From NCBI GenBank assembly GCA_018401875.1, contig JAGYJZ010000011.1:1-64000 (forward strand): a stretch of 64,000 bases of DNA, read 5' to 3'. The stretch comes from Salibacteraceae bacterium. Lineage in GTDB: Bacteria > Bacteroidota > Bacteroidia > Flavobacteriales_G > Salibacteraceae. Shown one piece after another: positions 18,416 through 28,217 of the stretch. The notes beneath the pieces were generated by a model. The model made no database searches and was not told the DNA's origin. It saw only the letters and a program-made list of their open reading frames with translations. Both the position numbers and the translations under genes were made by a program. How positions within the stretch are numbered: the stretch's first letter is position 1; every line of letters begins with the position of its first letter.

Positions 18416-19676
18416 AGGACATTCCTAACAACACGATAGGATTCTCAATATACTTTCTAAACGTTTCAAGGAATTGCGCCCCTAAAACACCATCAACCAC
18501 ACGGTGATCGCAGCTTAAAGTGACCTTCATTCGGTTTCCAATTTTAATCTCGCCATTCTTCACCACTGGCTCTTGGCGGATTGACCCAACAGCCATGATA
18601 CAGCTATCAGGTGGATTAATGATTGCCGTGAATTCTTCAATTCCGAACATTCCTAAATTAGAAATCGTAAATGTGTTTCCTTGCCAATCTTCAGGCTGTA
18701 GTTTCTTCGTTTTTGCGCGTTTCGCGAAGTCTCTTACTTCAGAAGAAATTTGGGTTAAAACTTTACTATCAGCATGTCTTACTACGGGCACTAAAAGTCC
18801 TTCATCTACAGCTACGGCCACACCCACGTGAACGTGTTCATTGTAACGAATAAAGTCGCCATGCCATCCTGCATTCACTGCGGGATGATCTTTTAACGCA
18901 ATTGCAGCAGCTTTAATCACAAGGTCGTTGAATGAAATTTTCTCTGGATTGATCGCCTCGTTGATCGCTATGCGCGCCTCTACTGCACGATCCATATCCA
19001 AATCAATCGTCAAATAAAAATGCGGTGCCGTAAACTTGCTTTCGCTCAATCTTCTCGCAATGGTTTTTCGCATTTGAGATGTTTCAACATCACGGTAGCG
19101 CTCAATTTGAGGAATTTGAGAAAGGTTTGCGTTCTCAATATCTCTTTTCACGATTCTTCCGTTTTCACCTGAACCTCTCAAGCTGCGCAGACTAACACCT
19201 CTTTCTTCAGCCAATCTTTTGGCCAAAGGAGAAATCTTCATTCGCGAGTCGTCTGATGAGCTCTGAACGGGTGCTTTCTCCACCGGCCTTGGCTGCGCCT
19301 TAGCTGGAGTTGGAGCAGATGAAGGCTTCGGTGATTCTGCAGCTTTTGCAGGTTGCGAAGATTTAGCTTCTGCTTTTTCTTCCTTCTTCGCTGGAACATC
19401 AGCCTTGGCTGCTTTCAAAATAGCCTCAACATCTTCGCCTTTCTCTCCAATAATTGCGATAACACCGTCTACTTGAGTCGACTTACCCGCTGGAATTTCA
19501 ATGTGCAAGAGTGTGCCAGCGTGAAAAGATTCAAATTCCATGGTTGCTTTATCCGATTCAATTTCGGCCAACACATCACCAGAGTTTACTTGATCTCCAA
19601 CCTTTTTTTGCCAATTCGCAATGACACCTTCTTCCATGGTATCACTCAACTTGGGCATTTTTATAACTTCAGCCAT
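18408..19676 (-). CDS. pdhC: pyruvate dehydrogenase complex dihydrolipoamide acetyltransferase (E2)
   Basis: E2 core of the pyruvate dehydrogenase complex, moving the acetyl group from the lipoyl arm to CoA. In order: one lipoyl domain with the modified lysine at K43 (EIESDKATMEFE), an Ala/Pro/Lys-rich linker (about 85-135), a peripheral-subunit-binding domain (ISPLAKRLAEERGVSLRSL), and the catalytic domain ending in the CDHRVVDGVLGAQFL active-site motif. At 422 residues it is the short single-lipoyl form. It follows pdhA by 15 bases in the same direction. E1 beta and E3 are not in the window, as is normal in flavobacteria where they lie elsewhere. Confidence 0.94.
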   Translation of the reverse strand: MAEVIKMPKLSDTMEEGVIANWQKKVGDQVNSGDVLAEIESDKATMEFESFHAGTLLHIEIPAGKSTQVDGVIAIIGEKGEDVEAILKAAKADVPAKKEEKAEAKSSQPAKAAESPKPSSAPTPAKAQPRPVEKAPVQSSSDDSRMKISPLAKRLAEERGVSLRSLRGSGENGRIVKRDIENANLSQIPQIERYRDVETSQMRKTIARRLSESKFTAPHFYLTIDLDMDRAVEARIAINEAINPEKISFNDLVIKAAAIALKDHPAVNAGWHGDFIRYNEHVHVGVAVAVDEGLLVPVVRHADSKVLTQISSEVRDFAKRAKTKKLQPEDWQGNTFTISNLGMFGIEEFTAIINPPDSCIMAVGSIRQEPVVKNGEIKIGNRMKVTLSCDHRVVDGVLGAQFLETFRKYIENPIVLLGMSSI

Positions 19677-19691
19677 CTATCAATCTATTTT

Positions 19692-20705
19692 TTAATCCAT
19701 TATATATGGATAGTCATCATGAGAATAAATATCAGTGTAAAGTTCACTTTCATCAGGTAGTGGCGAGTCTTCGGCAAACTTCACCGCTCCTTCAACGTTA
19801 GCCTTTACTTCTGCTTCAATCTTTTTTACATCTTCCTCTTTCAACCACCCTTGATCAAGAATGGTGCTGAGCACTTGATTTAACGGATCTCTATCCTTGT
19901 GCTCATTCACTTCCTCCTTTGTTCTGTATTTCTGCGGGTCGCTCATCGAGTGACCTTTGTAGCGGTATGTTCTAATATCGAGTAAATACGGTCCGTTACC
20001 TTCCCTTGCGAAATCGGCTGCTTTTTTGATTGCTTTGTGCACTTCTTCAACGCTCATTCCATCCACAGATTCACCTGGCATATCATAACTTAAACCAAGT
20101 TTTGAAAGGTCTGTCACATTGGTTGTGCGTGCAACTGAAGTACCCATGGCATAATTGTTATTCTCAACAATAAATACCACTGGCAATTTCCACAGCATTG
20201 CCATATTAAACGTCTCGTGCAATGCACCTTGACGCACTGCTCCATCACCCATAAAGGTCAAACACACATTCTTGGTTCCGTTGTATTTTTCTGCAAATGC
20301 GATTCCTGCTCCCATAGGTATTTGAGCACCTACAATACCATGGCCTCCCATCATGTTCAACTCTTTGCTAAACATGTGCATTGATCCACCTTTGCCTTTA
20401 GAACATCCTGTGCTTTTTCCGTAAAGTTCGGCCATGACGTATTTTGGATCCATACCCAAAGCGATGGGGTGAGCGTGATCGCGGTAAGCCGTGATTATCT
20501 TATCACCCTTTTGCATTGCTGAAGCAAATCCCGCAGCAATCGCTTCCTGACCAATATACAAGTGGCAAAAGCCACCGAATTTTTGCTGTAAATAGAGGTT
20601 TCCGCATGTTTCCTCGAAGCGCCTCATCAGGAGCATGTCCTTATACCATTTCAGGTAAACCTCTTTGCTAAATTCCAATTTCTTAGAAGTTGATTTCTGA
20701 GCCAT
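19692..20705 (-). CDS. pdhA: pyruvate dehydrogenase E1 component subunit alpha
   Basis: Thiamine-diphosphate-dependent alpha subunit of pyruvate dehydrogenase E1, 337 residues. The ThDP-binding motif is visible as MGDGAVRQGALHETFNMA followed by VVFIVENNNYAMGTS. The phosphorylation-loop-like YRYKGHSMSDPQKYR region, conserved in alpha subunits, is also present. It works with a beta subunit encoded elsewhere and the E2 encoded just downstream (15-base gap), converting pyruvate to acetyl-CoA in the cytoplasm. An untranslated gap of about 67 bases separates it from cdd upstream, so the unit may have its own promoter there. Confidence 0.95.
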   Translation of the reverse strand: MAQKSTSKKLEFSKEVYLKWYKDMLLMRRFEETCGNLYLQQKFGGFCHLYIGQEAIAAGFASAMQKGDKIITAYRDHAHPIALGMDPKYVMAELYGKSTGCSKGKGGSMHMFSKELNMMGGHGIVGAQIPMGAGIAFAEKYNGTKNVCLTFMGDGAVRQGALHETFNMAMLWKLPVVFIVENNNYAMGTSVARTTNVTDLSKLGLSYDMPGESVDGMSVEEVHKAIKKAADFAREGNGPYLLDIRTYRYKGHSMSDPQKYRTKEEVNEHKDRDPLNQVLSTILDQGWLKEEDVKKIEAEVKANVEGAVKFAEDSPLPDESELYTDIYSHDDYPYIMD

Positions 20706-20772
20706 AATTTTTTATTGATGGACGGCAAAAATATAACATGAATACGTGAAAACAGCATTCAGCGCAAATTGC

Positions 20773-21264
20773 TCACTTCTTCAGCTGAGAAAGATAAAAA
20801 TGAAAGGGCAAAAGTGATTCTGAATTCTTAACAATCAATGCTTTGCCCGAATCAGATGCCATTATAATTTCAATTGGAAATTGTTGGTTTTTTTCTGTTT
20901 CAGCTATCACTTGACGACAAATCCCGCAAGGTGAAGCCGGTTCAGTCATTTCAAACTGATTTGGTTTGGCCATAACTGAAAGTTTTAGAATCTTCTGACC
21001 GGGATGGTGGTCAGAAACAAAATTCAAGGCATTTCTTTCAGCACAAATGCCTGCAGGAAAAGAAGCATTCTCTTTATTGCTCGCTTTAACTACCGTTCCG
21101 TCTTCGAGAAGCACGGCACAACCCACAAAAAAGTCTGAATAAGGCGCATACGCCAATCTTGAAGCTTGGTCTGCTGCTTGAATCAGCTCTACCTGCTGCT
21201 GTGTAAGCTCAGAAAAATCATCGTGAAACTCGAAATCAATCGATTTTGTGATGTTTTGTTTCAT
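20773..21264 (-). CDS. cdd: cytidine deaminase
   Basis: Zinc-dependent cytidine/deoxycytidine deaminase of pyrimidine salvage, 163 residues, homotetrameric class. The catalytic motif is GICAERNALN with Cys74 and Glu76, and the second zinc motif is PCGICRQV. The substrate-binding segment YAPYSDFFVGCAVL is also clear. The N terminus is about 20 residues longer than in Bacillus-type enzymes, as is common in Bacteroidota. It is 3 bases downstream of ispF in the same direction. The order cdd next to pdhA and porV is a recurring flavobacterial arrangement. Confidence 0.94.
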   Translation of the reverse strand: MKQNITKSIDFEFHDDFSELTQQQVELIQAADQASRLAYAPYSDFFVGCAVLLEDGTVVKASNKENASFPAGICAERNALNFVSDHHPGQKILKLSVMAKPNQFEMTEPASPCGICRQVIAETEKNQQFPIEIIMASDSGKALIVKNSESLLPFHFYLSQLKK

Positions 21265-21267
21265 GCA

Positions 21268-21747
21268 TTAAGGTTTTTCAAGTAAAACCACTGCATAGGC
21301 TTCAATTCCTTCTTTTCTACCTACAAAACCAACTTTTTCGCTGGTCGTTGCTTTGACGCCCACTTCACCTTCATCAATCTTACATAAAGAGGCGATGGAT
21401 GCCTTAATTTGAGCGATGTATGGCGCTATTTTTGGAACTTCAGAAACCAGTGTAGCATCCACGTTGCCAATGCTGTATCCCTTTACCTCAATCAACGCAA
21501 CAACGTCTGAAAGCAAACCTCTACTATCAGCATCTTTAAACTCATCGTTGGTATTCGGAAAATGAAATCCGATATCTCTTAATCCGGCAGCGCCTAAAAT
21601 GGCATCACAAATTGCGTGAAGAAGAACATCAGCGTCTGAGTGGCCATCAGGACCCACATCAGATGGTATATCTACCCCTCCAAGTCGGCACAGCCTCCCT
21701 TCTTTGAGTTGATGCACGTCATAACCAAAGCCTACCCTAATTCTCAT
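21268..21747 (-). CDS. ispF: 2-C-methyl-D-erythritol 2,4-cyclodiphosphate synthase
   Basis: IspF cyclises CDP-methylerythritol 2-phosphate in the MEP isoprenoid pathway. The 159-residue trimeric enzyme shows the metal-binding DVH (residues 10-12 in GYDVHQL), the HSDADVLLHAICDAILGAAG signature and the C-terminal KATTSEKVGFVGRKEGIEAYA nucleotide-binding region. Length is normal for the family. The start codon overlaps the stop of porV by one base, and cdd follows after 3 bases, so porV-ispF-cdd are probably cotranscribed. Confidence 0.96.
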   Translation of the reverse strand: MRIRVGFGYDVHQLKEGRLCRLGGVDIPSDVGPDGHSDADVLLHAICDAILGAAGLRDIGFHFPNTNDEFKDADSRGLLSDVVALIEVKGYSIGNVDATLVSEVPKIAPYIAQIKASIASLCKIDEGEVGVKATTSEKVGFVGRKEGIEAYAVVLLEKP

Positions 21748-23036
21748 TAATTAGTATTGTCTGGTTGAGAGAGTTCATCAAAATTGAAAGAAAGTGTAAA
21801 TCGAAGTGTGTTCGCCAAAGGAGAAGTAGTGCCAACATTTCTGCGCACATTGTAGGTTGAAATGAGATAGCTAAAATCAAGGCTAAAGACATTCAACCGA
21901 AGCCCTGCGCCTAGCGTTAAAAACTTTCTATTTCCTTTTGAGAAGTGCTCGGTAAAATAACCAGTGCGGAACGCAAACTGCTCGTCATACCAGTATTCTA
22001 TTCCAATTCCTGCCGACACTTCATTGAGCTCTTCGCGGAGGACGCCTGCGCTAATCGGCTCCCATTCACCCGCATCGTTGTAATCGCCATAACCTGGAGC
22101 ATCATAAAAGGAAGTAAATATTGCCGAAGGAACTGGGCGGTCTGGGTCTAAGCCCGAAGAAATGACTAAATTTTCATTTGCATCTTGGACGGCAATATTT
22201 GATACCGGGTCTTGAGCATACTTGGGCGGACTGGGCACCATGTATTTGTTAAAATCAACCGAAGCGCTGATTTTATTGTAATCATTTAAATCCCAAGTTA
22301 CCGTTGGGCCTAACCTCAGGTTGATCGGTAAAAAATCTCTTGTGGTCGCATCGGTGTATGAAATTTTTGCTCCAAGATTGCTTACTGCAACACCCCAAGA
22401 CACGGTAGCATCTTTATCAAACATTACGATATCGTCGTTGGTATAGAAGACGCCAAGATCAACCGCCACTGTTCGTCCTGGTCTCGAGTTTGCGCCACCT
22501 ACGGTTTGTCCACCTGTAAGGTTTGAAGTAACGAATTTGGCACTAAGACCACCAGAAAGGCGCTCTGCTAACTTTCGCGAATAGCCGGCATTGAGGGCAA
22601 ATTCATTCGGAGTAAATTGAACCGTATTGTTACCAAACTGGTCTGTAAACTGAATATTTCCTAACGAAAAATAGCGCAAACTAACGGCTACTGCGCTCAT
22701 CTTATCAATCTTGTAATATCCTGTGAGGTAAGAAATCGAAATATCTGGAACCAATGCTCGAAGCCAAGGGGTATAAGAGATAGAAGCGCCTGATTTACCC
22801 TCAATGAATGCATACTTTGCGACATTCCAGTGCAATGAATTCGCGTCAGGACTGTTAGAAACTCCTACATCGCCCATACCACCGCCTCTGGTTTCTGGGT
22901 TAATGATAAGAAAGGGCACAGCCGTAGTGATTGTATTCAATTGCAATACTGTAGTTCGAACTCCATCGTCTTGAGCCTGCAACGCATTCACGAAAAGTGA
23001 GCATGCAAGCACACTCAAAATTTTTATCCTTTTCAT
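21747..23036 (-). CDS. porV: type IX secretion system outer membrane protein PorV
   Basis: PorV (LptO) is a FadL-like outer membrane beta-barrel. It collects T9SS cargo from the SprA translocon and hands it to the PorU sortase. The 429-residue precursor has a signal peptide (KILSVLACSLFVNALQAQ) and the family signature FLIINPETRGGGMGDVGVS, followed by SLHWNVAKYAF and alternating beta-strands to the end. I chose the ATG at 23036, just before the signal peptide, over an in-frame upstream codon at 23093. It is downstream of porU in the same direction with about 78 bases between, the same pair order as in Flavobacterium. Confidence 0.93.
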   Translation of the reverse strand: MKRIKILSVLACSLFVNALQAQDDGVRTTVLQLNTITTAVPFLIINPETRGGGMGDVGVSNSPDANSLHWNVAKYAFIEGKSGASISYTPWLRALVPDISISYLTGYYKIDKMSAVAVSLRYFSLGNIQFTDQFGNNTVQFTPNEFALNAGYSRKLAERLSGGLSAKFVTSNLTGGQTVGGANSRPGRTVAVDLGVFYTNDDIVMFDKDATVSWGVAVSNLGAKISYTDATTRDFLPINLRLGPTVTWDLNDYNKISASVDFNKYMVPSPPKYAQDPVSNIAVQDANENLVISSGLDPDRPVPSAIFTSFYDAPGYGDYNDAGEWEPISAGVLREELNEVSAGIGIEYWYDEQFAFRTGYFTEHFSKGNRKFLTLGAGLRLNVFSLDFSYLISTYNVRRNVGTTSPLANTLRFTLSFNFDELSQPDNTN

Positions 23037-23114
23037 ACTTAAAAATCGATCACGTAAAGTTCTTGCAATAGGCGTTTTTGATAAAGACGGCAAATATAAC
23101 GAATTAGTGAGGGA

Positions 23115-26100
23115 CTATTTTAACAAAACTAAACGCTCATATTTTTCAACTGACTCGCCAAGGAGGGTCTTTACAGATACGCGGTAAAGATAAACTCCCT
23201 TTGCTAAAACATCACCAAATTCATCTCTACCATTCCAATTTATTGGACCTATTCTATATCCGTCAGAGACATATTCACCATCAAATGATTTCACTAATTT
23301 TCCAGCTATGGTGAACACTTCAATGCGCACATCCAGTATTTGTCCGGGTTTATTATGCTCAAAGTAAAAATCGGTATTCGTAGTAAACGGATTGGGATAA
23401 TTCAGAACATGATCAAGTGCCAATTCTTCATCATTTGCAACAACAAACTCAAGGTATGAATCAGACGGATTATTGTTGACATCCCACACCTGAAGCTTCA
23501 GGCTGTGTTTTCCTTCGTCCAAATCTCTGAATGGATAAGACAACTTTCCGCTGGTGTAGGAATCTAAATCTGCTTCGTAGTATTCATTTAACACCAACGT
23601 ATTCGAAGTGTTGTTGTCGAGCACTGCAGTGATGTCATGACCGATTCCACTCCCGACCATATTTATTCCATTTTCATCAAATATTTCAGCATAAAGGTTT
23701 GGGTTTTCATTCGTCAACCCACCAAAAACAAATTTGGCGTTATTCATATACAAGTCAACTTTAGGTCCTTCATTGTCGCTCACAGGATTGTCAGAAAGGC
23801 CGCCAATACTGAATGACCTATAATCTCCACTGGCATCGCTTTGGGCATTATTAGCATACAGGTTTACCCTTCCAATGTCGAATGATCGATCGATATCTTT
23901 CGGCACAACAAACTCAAATGAAAACGCACCGTCTTTCACACTCGCCTTCCCCTTAAATACGAGATTACGCCACTCTTTGTACTTAAATGCACCAGAACCA
24001 TCATTGTTCAATGATTGCGTATTGGCTTCTTTATCGTAGACAGCTGGATATAAAACACCGTTAAAATTATTCAACCTAATACCATTATTATCGGTGATTA
24101 TTCCTTCAATTTTGACTTTACCAAGCGCACCTATGCTGTCGGGCATGGCTGTGATTTGTATTCTATTTTCAGGATAGGCCAGCCTCAACGCAGGGTCGCC
24201 CAGCAAAGCAAAGCTTCTGCTATTTAATGCGGCACTGGCATTTGTATCGAGCGTTCTAATTTTTGTTTGAAGCATCAGGTCACCAAGTCGAGGTTTTTCA
24301 TTGCTTGGGTTTTCAAAGGCTTGCGATGTAAACTCAGTGGTTAAAGTAAGGTTTGGACTCGAATAAACTGCGCGAGTTGTAGTAAGAAGAGCTATGCCAC
24401 CGCCACTTGGATTCAATAGAACATACTCTCCACCGGAGGTTCTTCGCGGATCATCAAATCTTCCAAACTCACACGTAGCGGTAATGAATAATGGCAGGTT
24501 ATCGATGTTTGTCCACTTATTGATTGTTTGCACCTCGAGTATACGCTCATGCGCCCAACCGAGCTCACCGCCATGACCGATGTAATACATCATCAATGCT
24601 CCTTTACTCACTCGGTCTGATATCGCTTCAACCCCATCAGGGTAACGCGCACCGCCTGAGCCCAATTGCTGCTTGTAGGAGTCCATGTAGAGCTTATCTA
24701 TCATAAATTCTTGATTGCTCTCATCTAACACCTTACCGAGCAATTCAAAATCGCGCATAAAAGTTAACCCATCGCTTTTATCTGCATCATCAGCCACAAA
24801 AGCAATTTGATTCCTCCATACTCCAAATGAAGAAGAGTTTTGAGCGTAACGTTCGATTTTATTCACCATGTCTTCCGCCTCCTTTCTGCTTCGCGCTGGT
24901 AAACGACCAATACCAATGTCTAAGAAATCGAGCTGCGACTCTCCTTCGTCATTATCAAGAAGCCCAAAATAATCATCAGAAGCTATGGATCCTGTTGGCG
25001 ACAAGCTGTTTAACATTTGGTGAGTAGGGACAAAATTGGAATTTCCGGAGACTTTATCTTTATAGTCATAGGATGCATCACCAAACAATAACAAGTATTT
25101 CGGTTTAACACCACCGCTCGAATCTGCCTCATGGTAAAGCATCCGCAAAAACTCCTTAATAGCAGTTACATCTTGCGCGCCACCCGAAAACTCGTTGTAA
25201 ACCTGCTGCGGTGTCACAACCACTGACGACATTCCATCTAAAGCTGAATGCAAGTTTGCCAAACGATCAGCATAGGCCTTAAATGTTGGGTGAGCAACGA
25301 TGACATATTCAATGTTATTGAGTGAGTGCAAATTCTGAACATCGATAAATCCTATTTTTCGAGGTGTGAGGTAACTCGATTGGTTAAACATCACAAATTC
25401 CTTCAATACTGCCGTGGATGACTTAAACGACCATCCGTTGGTTACTCCGCCCGAGAGGTTCATTTCTTTGATCGCTCCAATGTTAGTCACGTCCCATACC
25501 CGAATTGCTTCATTAGCATTGATTCCAAACTCAGTAACCGCATTGGGCTGCACAGTATTTACATCCCGAAAAGACATGAGGGGACTCAAAAATGAAATTG
25601 ATCTACGGGCATGCAATTCGATGTAATCGAGCCAGGCTTTTGATTGAAGGTTAGGCCCTTGGATGAGTTCAAACTTGGTAAGCAGATCTCCATCTTTTGG
25701 GATCGTAGAAAGTGAAAGAACACCATTATCAGCAAATAAAGCACCGTAAAAATCTGCGACAGGTGAAATTGTTTTAACATCAGAAACGCCTCCCTGACTA
25801 GGTAACGACAACGAAACCGAAACACCCGAAACACCAATAGATCGAGCAGCATAACGCGCTCGTAATTTTGCTGGCGAAGTTCGATCAATATTAGGAACAT
25901 TGAACCCAAAGTCCTTAGAATTCACTGCTCCAAATTCGAGGCTGTACCATCTCCGACCAGACTTAATTAGATTAATATTTTCTTCCTCGTATACATCTAA
26001 ATAATCGTATACACTAGATGACTGTGTTGGTGCGGTTGCAATTGTTTCTATTGGTATTCTATTGGCAACCTGCGCACCGCCATTCAATGAAAGAAAGTAA

Positions 26101-26999
26101 TACGTTGAATCTGAGAACGGATTTATTTCATGGGTAAAAGCACCGTTATTAAACGACCATGTAATTTGGTCTTCGCCATAAAACAAGAAATAATCACCCG
26201 CATCAAAAGAGCCATCTCCACCATCAACTACATCGATGGAAATTTGAATTAAATCATCAGGTCGTTGAGCATCATTTTTCATAGGCAACATTCCCGCACC
26301 TGTGCCATACAACTTGATTTGATCGCTGCTCACGCCAACCATACTAAAGCCATAAGACTGCATGTCATTGTAAGTTACACGATAAATGCCGTCTTTTCCA
26401 GTAGCCAACTTATACCATTGACCTGAACTCAGCACACTATTATCGACCCAAGAATTGACACCTCTTGAGCCTCGTGCAGCTGTGCTAGCGGTTGATTGTT
26501 CCGTAATTTGTAAATCAAACGCCATCAACTTCTCCACGTTTGTGCCTGTTCGCTTGAGAGGCTCAACCATTACCACTGCAAACTTTTTACCCGCAGAAGT
26601 GCGAACGATTGAGCTCACCTTAAAATCATTGGGCAGACCGTAATTTCTAAGAATATCCCTTTCAGACGATGTGGCTGCTTCAGTTTTTGTATTGACTAGT
26701 CTAACGTTAACTGAACTCGTATTTTGACTGACGTCAATGGTGTATGCAAAATAAGGAAGGTATGAACTGGCAAGAATCCGAGCACCCTGAAAGGAGATTT
26801 GATCGATTTGTCGTTCATCAATTGTTTTGTAACGCTTAATTCCTTCCCATTCTAACACAAATTCATTTGTGTTTTTTTCCGAACCAGATATTTTCTCAGT
26901 GATTCTTTGAGCATTTTGACCTGATGATATAGTCTTCTGAGCAAACAAATTAGACCCAAAAGCAATACTGAGAATAAGGACGGAAAATGTAATCTTCAT
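23115..26999 (-). CDS. porU: type IX secretion system sortase PorU
   Basis: PorU is the cell-surface C25-family (gingipain-like) protease that removes the C-terminal signal of T9SS cargo and can link it to A-LPS. The precursor is about 1294 residues: a signal peptide (FSVLILSIAFGSNLFAQ), a large N-terminal beta domain, and the C25 domain with catalytic His809 (YYIGHGGELGW) and Cys843 (FITATCEFGRFDDPR). Ig-like domains follow, then its own T9SS-type C terminus (LNYPNPFTTNTDF ... GVYLYRV). The start is the ATG at 26999, directly before the signal peptide. It is divergent from the porP-like gene and upstream of porV. Confidence 0.94.
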   Translation of the reverse strand: MKITFSVLILSIAFGSNLFAQKTISSGQNAQRITEKISGSEKNTNEFVLEWEGIKRYKTIDERQIDQISFQGARILASSYLPYFAYTIDVSQNTSSVNVRLVNTKTEAATSSERDILRNYGLPNDFKVSSIVRTSAGKKFAVVMVEPLKRTGTNVEKLMAFDLQITEQSTASTAARGSRGVNSWVDNSVLSSGQWYKLATGKDGIYRVTYNDMQSYGFSMVGVSSDQIKLYGTGAGMLPMKNDAQRPDDLIQISIDVVDGGDGSFDAGDYFLFYGEDQITWSFNNGAFTHEINPFSDSTYYFLSLNGGAQVANRIPIETIATAPTQSSSVYDYLDVYEEENINLIKSGRRWYSLEFGAVNSKDFGFNVPNIDRTSPAKLRARYAARSIGVSGVSVSLSLPSQGGVSDVKTISPVADFYGALFADNGVLSLSTIPKDGDLLTKFELIQGPNLQSKAWLDYIELHARRSISFLSPLMSFRDVNTVQPNAVTEFGINANEAIRVWDVTNIGAIKEMNLSGGVTNGWSFKSSTAVLKEFVMFNQSSYLTPRKIGFIDVQNLHSLNNIEYVIVAHPTFKAYADRLANLHSALDGMSSVVVTPQQVYNEFSGGAQDVTAIKEFLRMLYHEADSSGGVKPKYLLLFGDASYDYKDKVSGNSNFVPTHQMLNSLSPTGSIASDDYFGLLDNDEGESQLDFLDIGIGRLPARSRKEAEDMVNKIERYAQNSSSFGVWRNQIAFVADDADKSDGLTFMRDFELLGKVLDESNQEFMIDKLYMDSYKQQLGSGGARYPDGVEAISDRVSKGALMMYYIGHGGELGWAHERILEVQTINKWTNIDNLPLFITATCEFGRFDDPRRTSGGEYVLLNPSGGGIALLTTTRAVYSSPNLTLTTEFTSQAFENPSNEKPRLGDLMLQTKIRTLDTNASAALNSRSFALLGDPALRLAYPENRIQITAMPDSIGALGKVKIEGIITDNNGIRLNNFNGVLYPAVYDKEANTQSLNNDGSGAFKYKEWRNLVFKGKASVKDGAFSFEFVVPKDIDRSFDIGRVNLYANNAQSDASGDYRSFSIGGLSDNPVSDNEGPKVDLYMNNAKFVFGGLTNENPNLYAEIFDENGINMVGSGIGHDITAVLDNNTSNTLVLNEYYEADLDSYTSGKLSYPFRDLDEGKHSLKLQVWDVNNNPSDSYLEFVVANDEELALDHVLNYPNPFTTNTDFYFEHNKPGQILDVRIEVFTIAGKLVKSFDGEYVSDGYRIGPINWNGRDEFGDVLAKGVYLYRVSVKTLLGESVEKYERLVLLK

Positions 27000-27182
27000 A
27001 CTAGCAGGTTCATTTTTTCGACAAATCAATATTTTTTGTAGTTATATTTGTCATTCTTTTTTCTCAGACGCTTAACGTGCCACACAGGATGTTATTGCCA
27101 ACCAGAAAAACGATTGTTGAGATGGAAAAGTTCACGGGGTAAATATATTCGTATAATTGCGGATATTGGAAGTTGATTGGCA

Positions 27183-28142
27183 ATGAAAAAACTAGGAATA
27201 CTAATCATATTAGCGTTAGCTTGTTTAAACATGGATTTGAAAGCTCAAGATGTAGCTTTCAGTCAGTTTTATGCTAACCAGCTTTATCTTAATCCTGCAT
27301 TAGCTGGTTCAGCTAGATGTCCGCGGGTGACCCTGAACTATAGAAATCAGTGGCCAGGGATACCTTCTACATATGTTACATATTCTGCATCGTACGACCA
27401 GTATGTTGACGCTCTTAGCGGTGGAATCGGCATCCAAGCCTACCATGACCGTCAAGCATCAGGCATTATCCAAACAAATTCGGTGAGTGGAATGTACGCG
27501 TATCAAGTTGCTCTTGACCGGAACATTAGTTTCAAGGCTGGAATTCAAGCTACATATTACCAGAAAGCTATCGATTGGAGTCAATTGACTTTCGGTGATA
27601 TGATTGACGCGAGATATGGATTTATTTATCCTTCTGGAGAAGTTCCAATTGAGCAACCAGTGAACAAACTTGACTTTTCTGCCGGTGGTATGATCTTTAC
27701 ACAAACATTGTACTTAGGTTTTGCTGCACATCACTTGTTTGAACCAAATGAATCTTTCTTCAAGTCTGCAGACAGCAAACTTCCCAGAAAATATACTGCT
27801 CATGGTGGCGCTGTGATTCCATTAGACAAAGCCAATCCTGAAGACGGAAGTATTTCTCCTAACATCATCTATCAAAGACAAGGCGAATTTAATCACCTTA
27901 ATTTAGGCCTCTACCTCAACAAGGGGCCAATCACTGGTGGTGTATGGTATAGATGGGATGATGCCTTAATTTTCCTAGTTGGATTGCACACAGAACAATT
28001 CAGATTTGGATACAGCTATGACATTACTACTTCAAGTCTAGGAACTCAAACTTTAGGAGCACATGAGATCAGCGTTACGATGATGTTTCCTTGTAAACAA
28101 AAGCGCAGAAAGTTTAAAATGATGCGTTGCCCTCAGTTTTAA
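27183..28142 (+). CDS. PorP/SprF family type IX secretion outer membrane protein
   Basis: A 319-residue outer membrane beta-barrel of the PorP/SprF family. The signal peptide (LGILIILALACLNMDLKAQ) leads into the family hallmark DVAFSQFYANQLYLNPALAG, followed by NYRNQWPGIPSTYVTYSASYDQYVD. Family members either attach to the T9SS motor ring (PorP) or assist export of a specific partner such as the adhesin SprB (SprF); sequence alone does not separate these. It starts at the ATG at 27183, about 180 bases from the divergent porU. The gldJ-type lipoprotein follows after about 75 bases. A motor PorP would normally sit before gldK-L-M-N, which are absent here. Confidence 0.9.
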   Translation: MKKLGILIILALACLNMDLKAQDVAFSQFYANQLYLNPALAGSARCPRVTLNYRNQWPGIPSTYVTYSASYDQYVDALSGGIGIQAYHDRQASGIIQTNSVSGMYAYQVALDRNISFKAGIQATYYQKAIDWSQLTFGDMIDARYGFIYPSGEVPIEQPVNKLDFSAGGMIFTQTLYLGFAAHHLFEPNESFFKSADSKLPRKYTAHGGAVIPLDKANPEDGSISPNIIYQRQGEFNHLNLGLYLNKGPITGGVWYRWDDALIFLVGLHTEQFRFGYSYDITTSSLGTQTLGAHEISVTMMFPCKQKRRKFKMMRCPQF

Positions 28143-28217
28143 TTGCGCGATAATAAAAACTCACTTATCTTCGTTTTCTTAATAAATCAGCGACTTCGCT
28201 CTAAAATTAATTACACT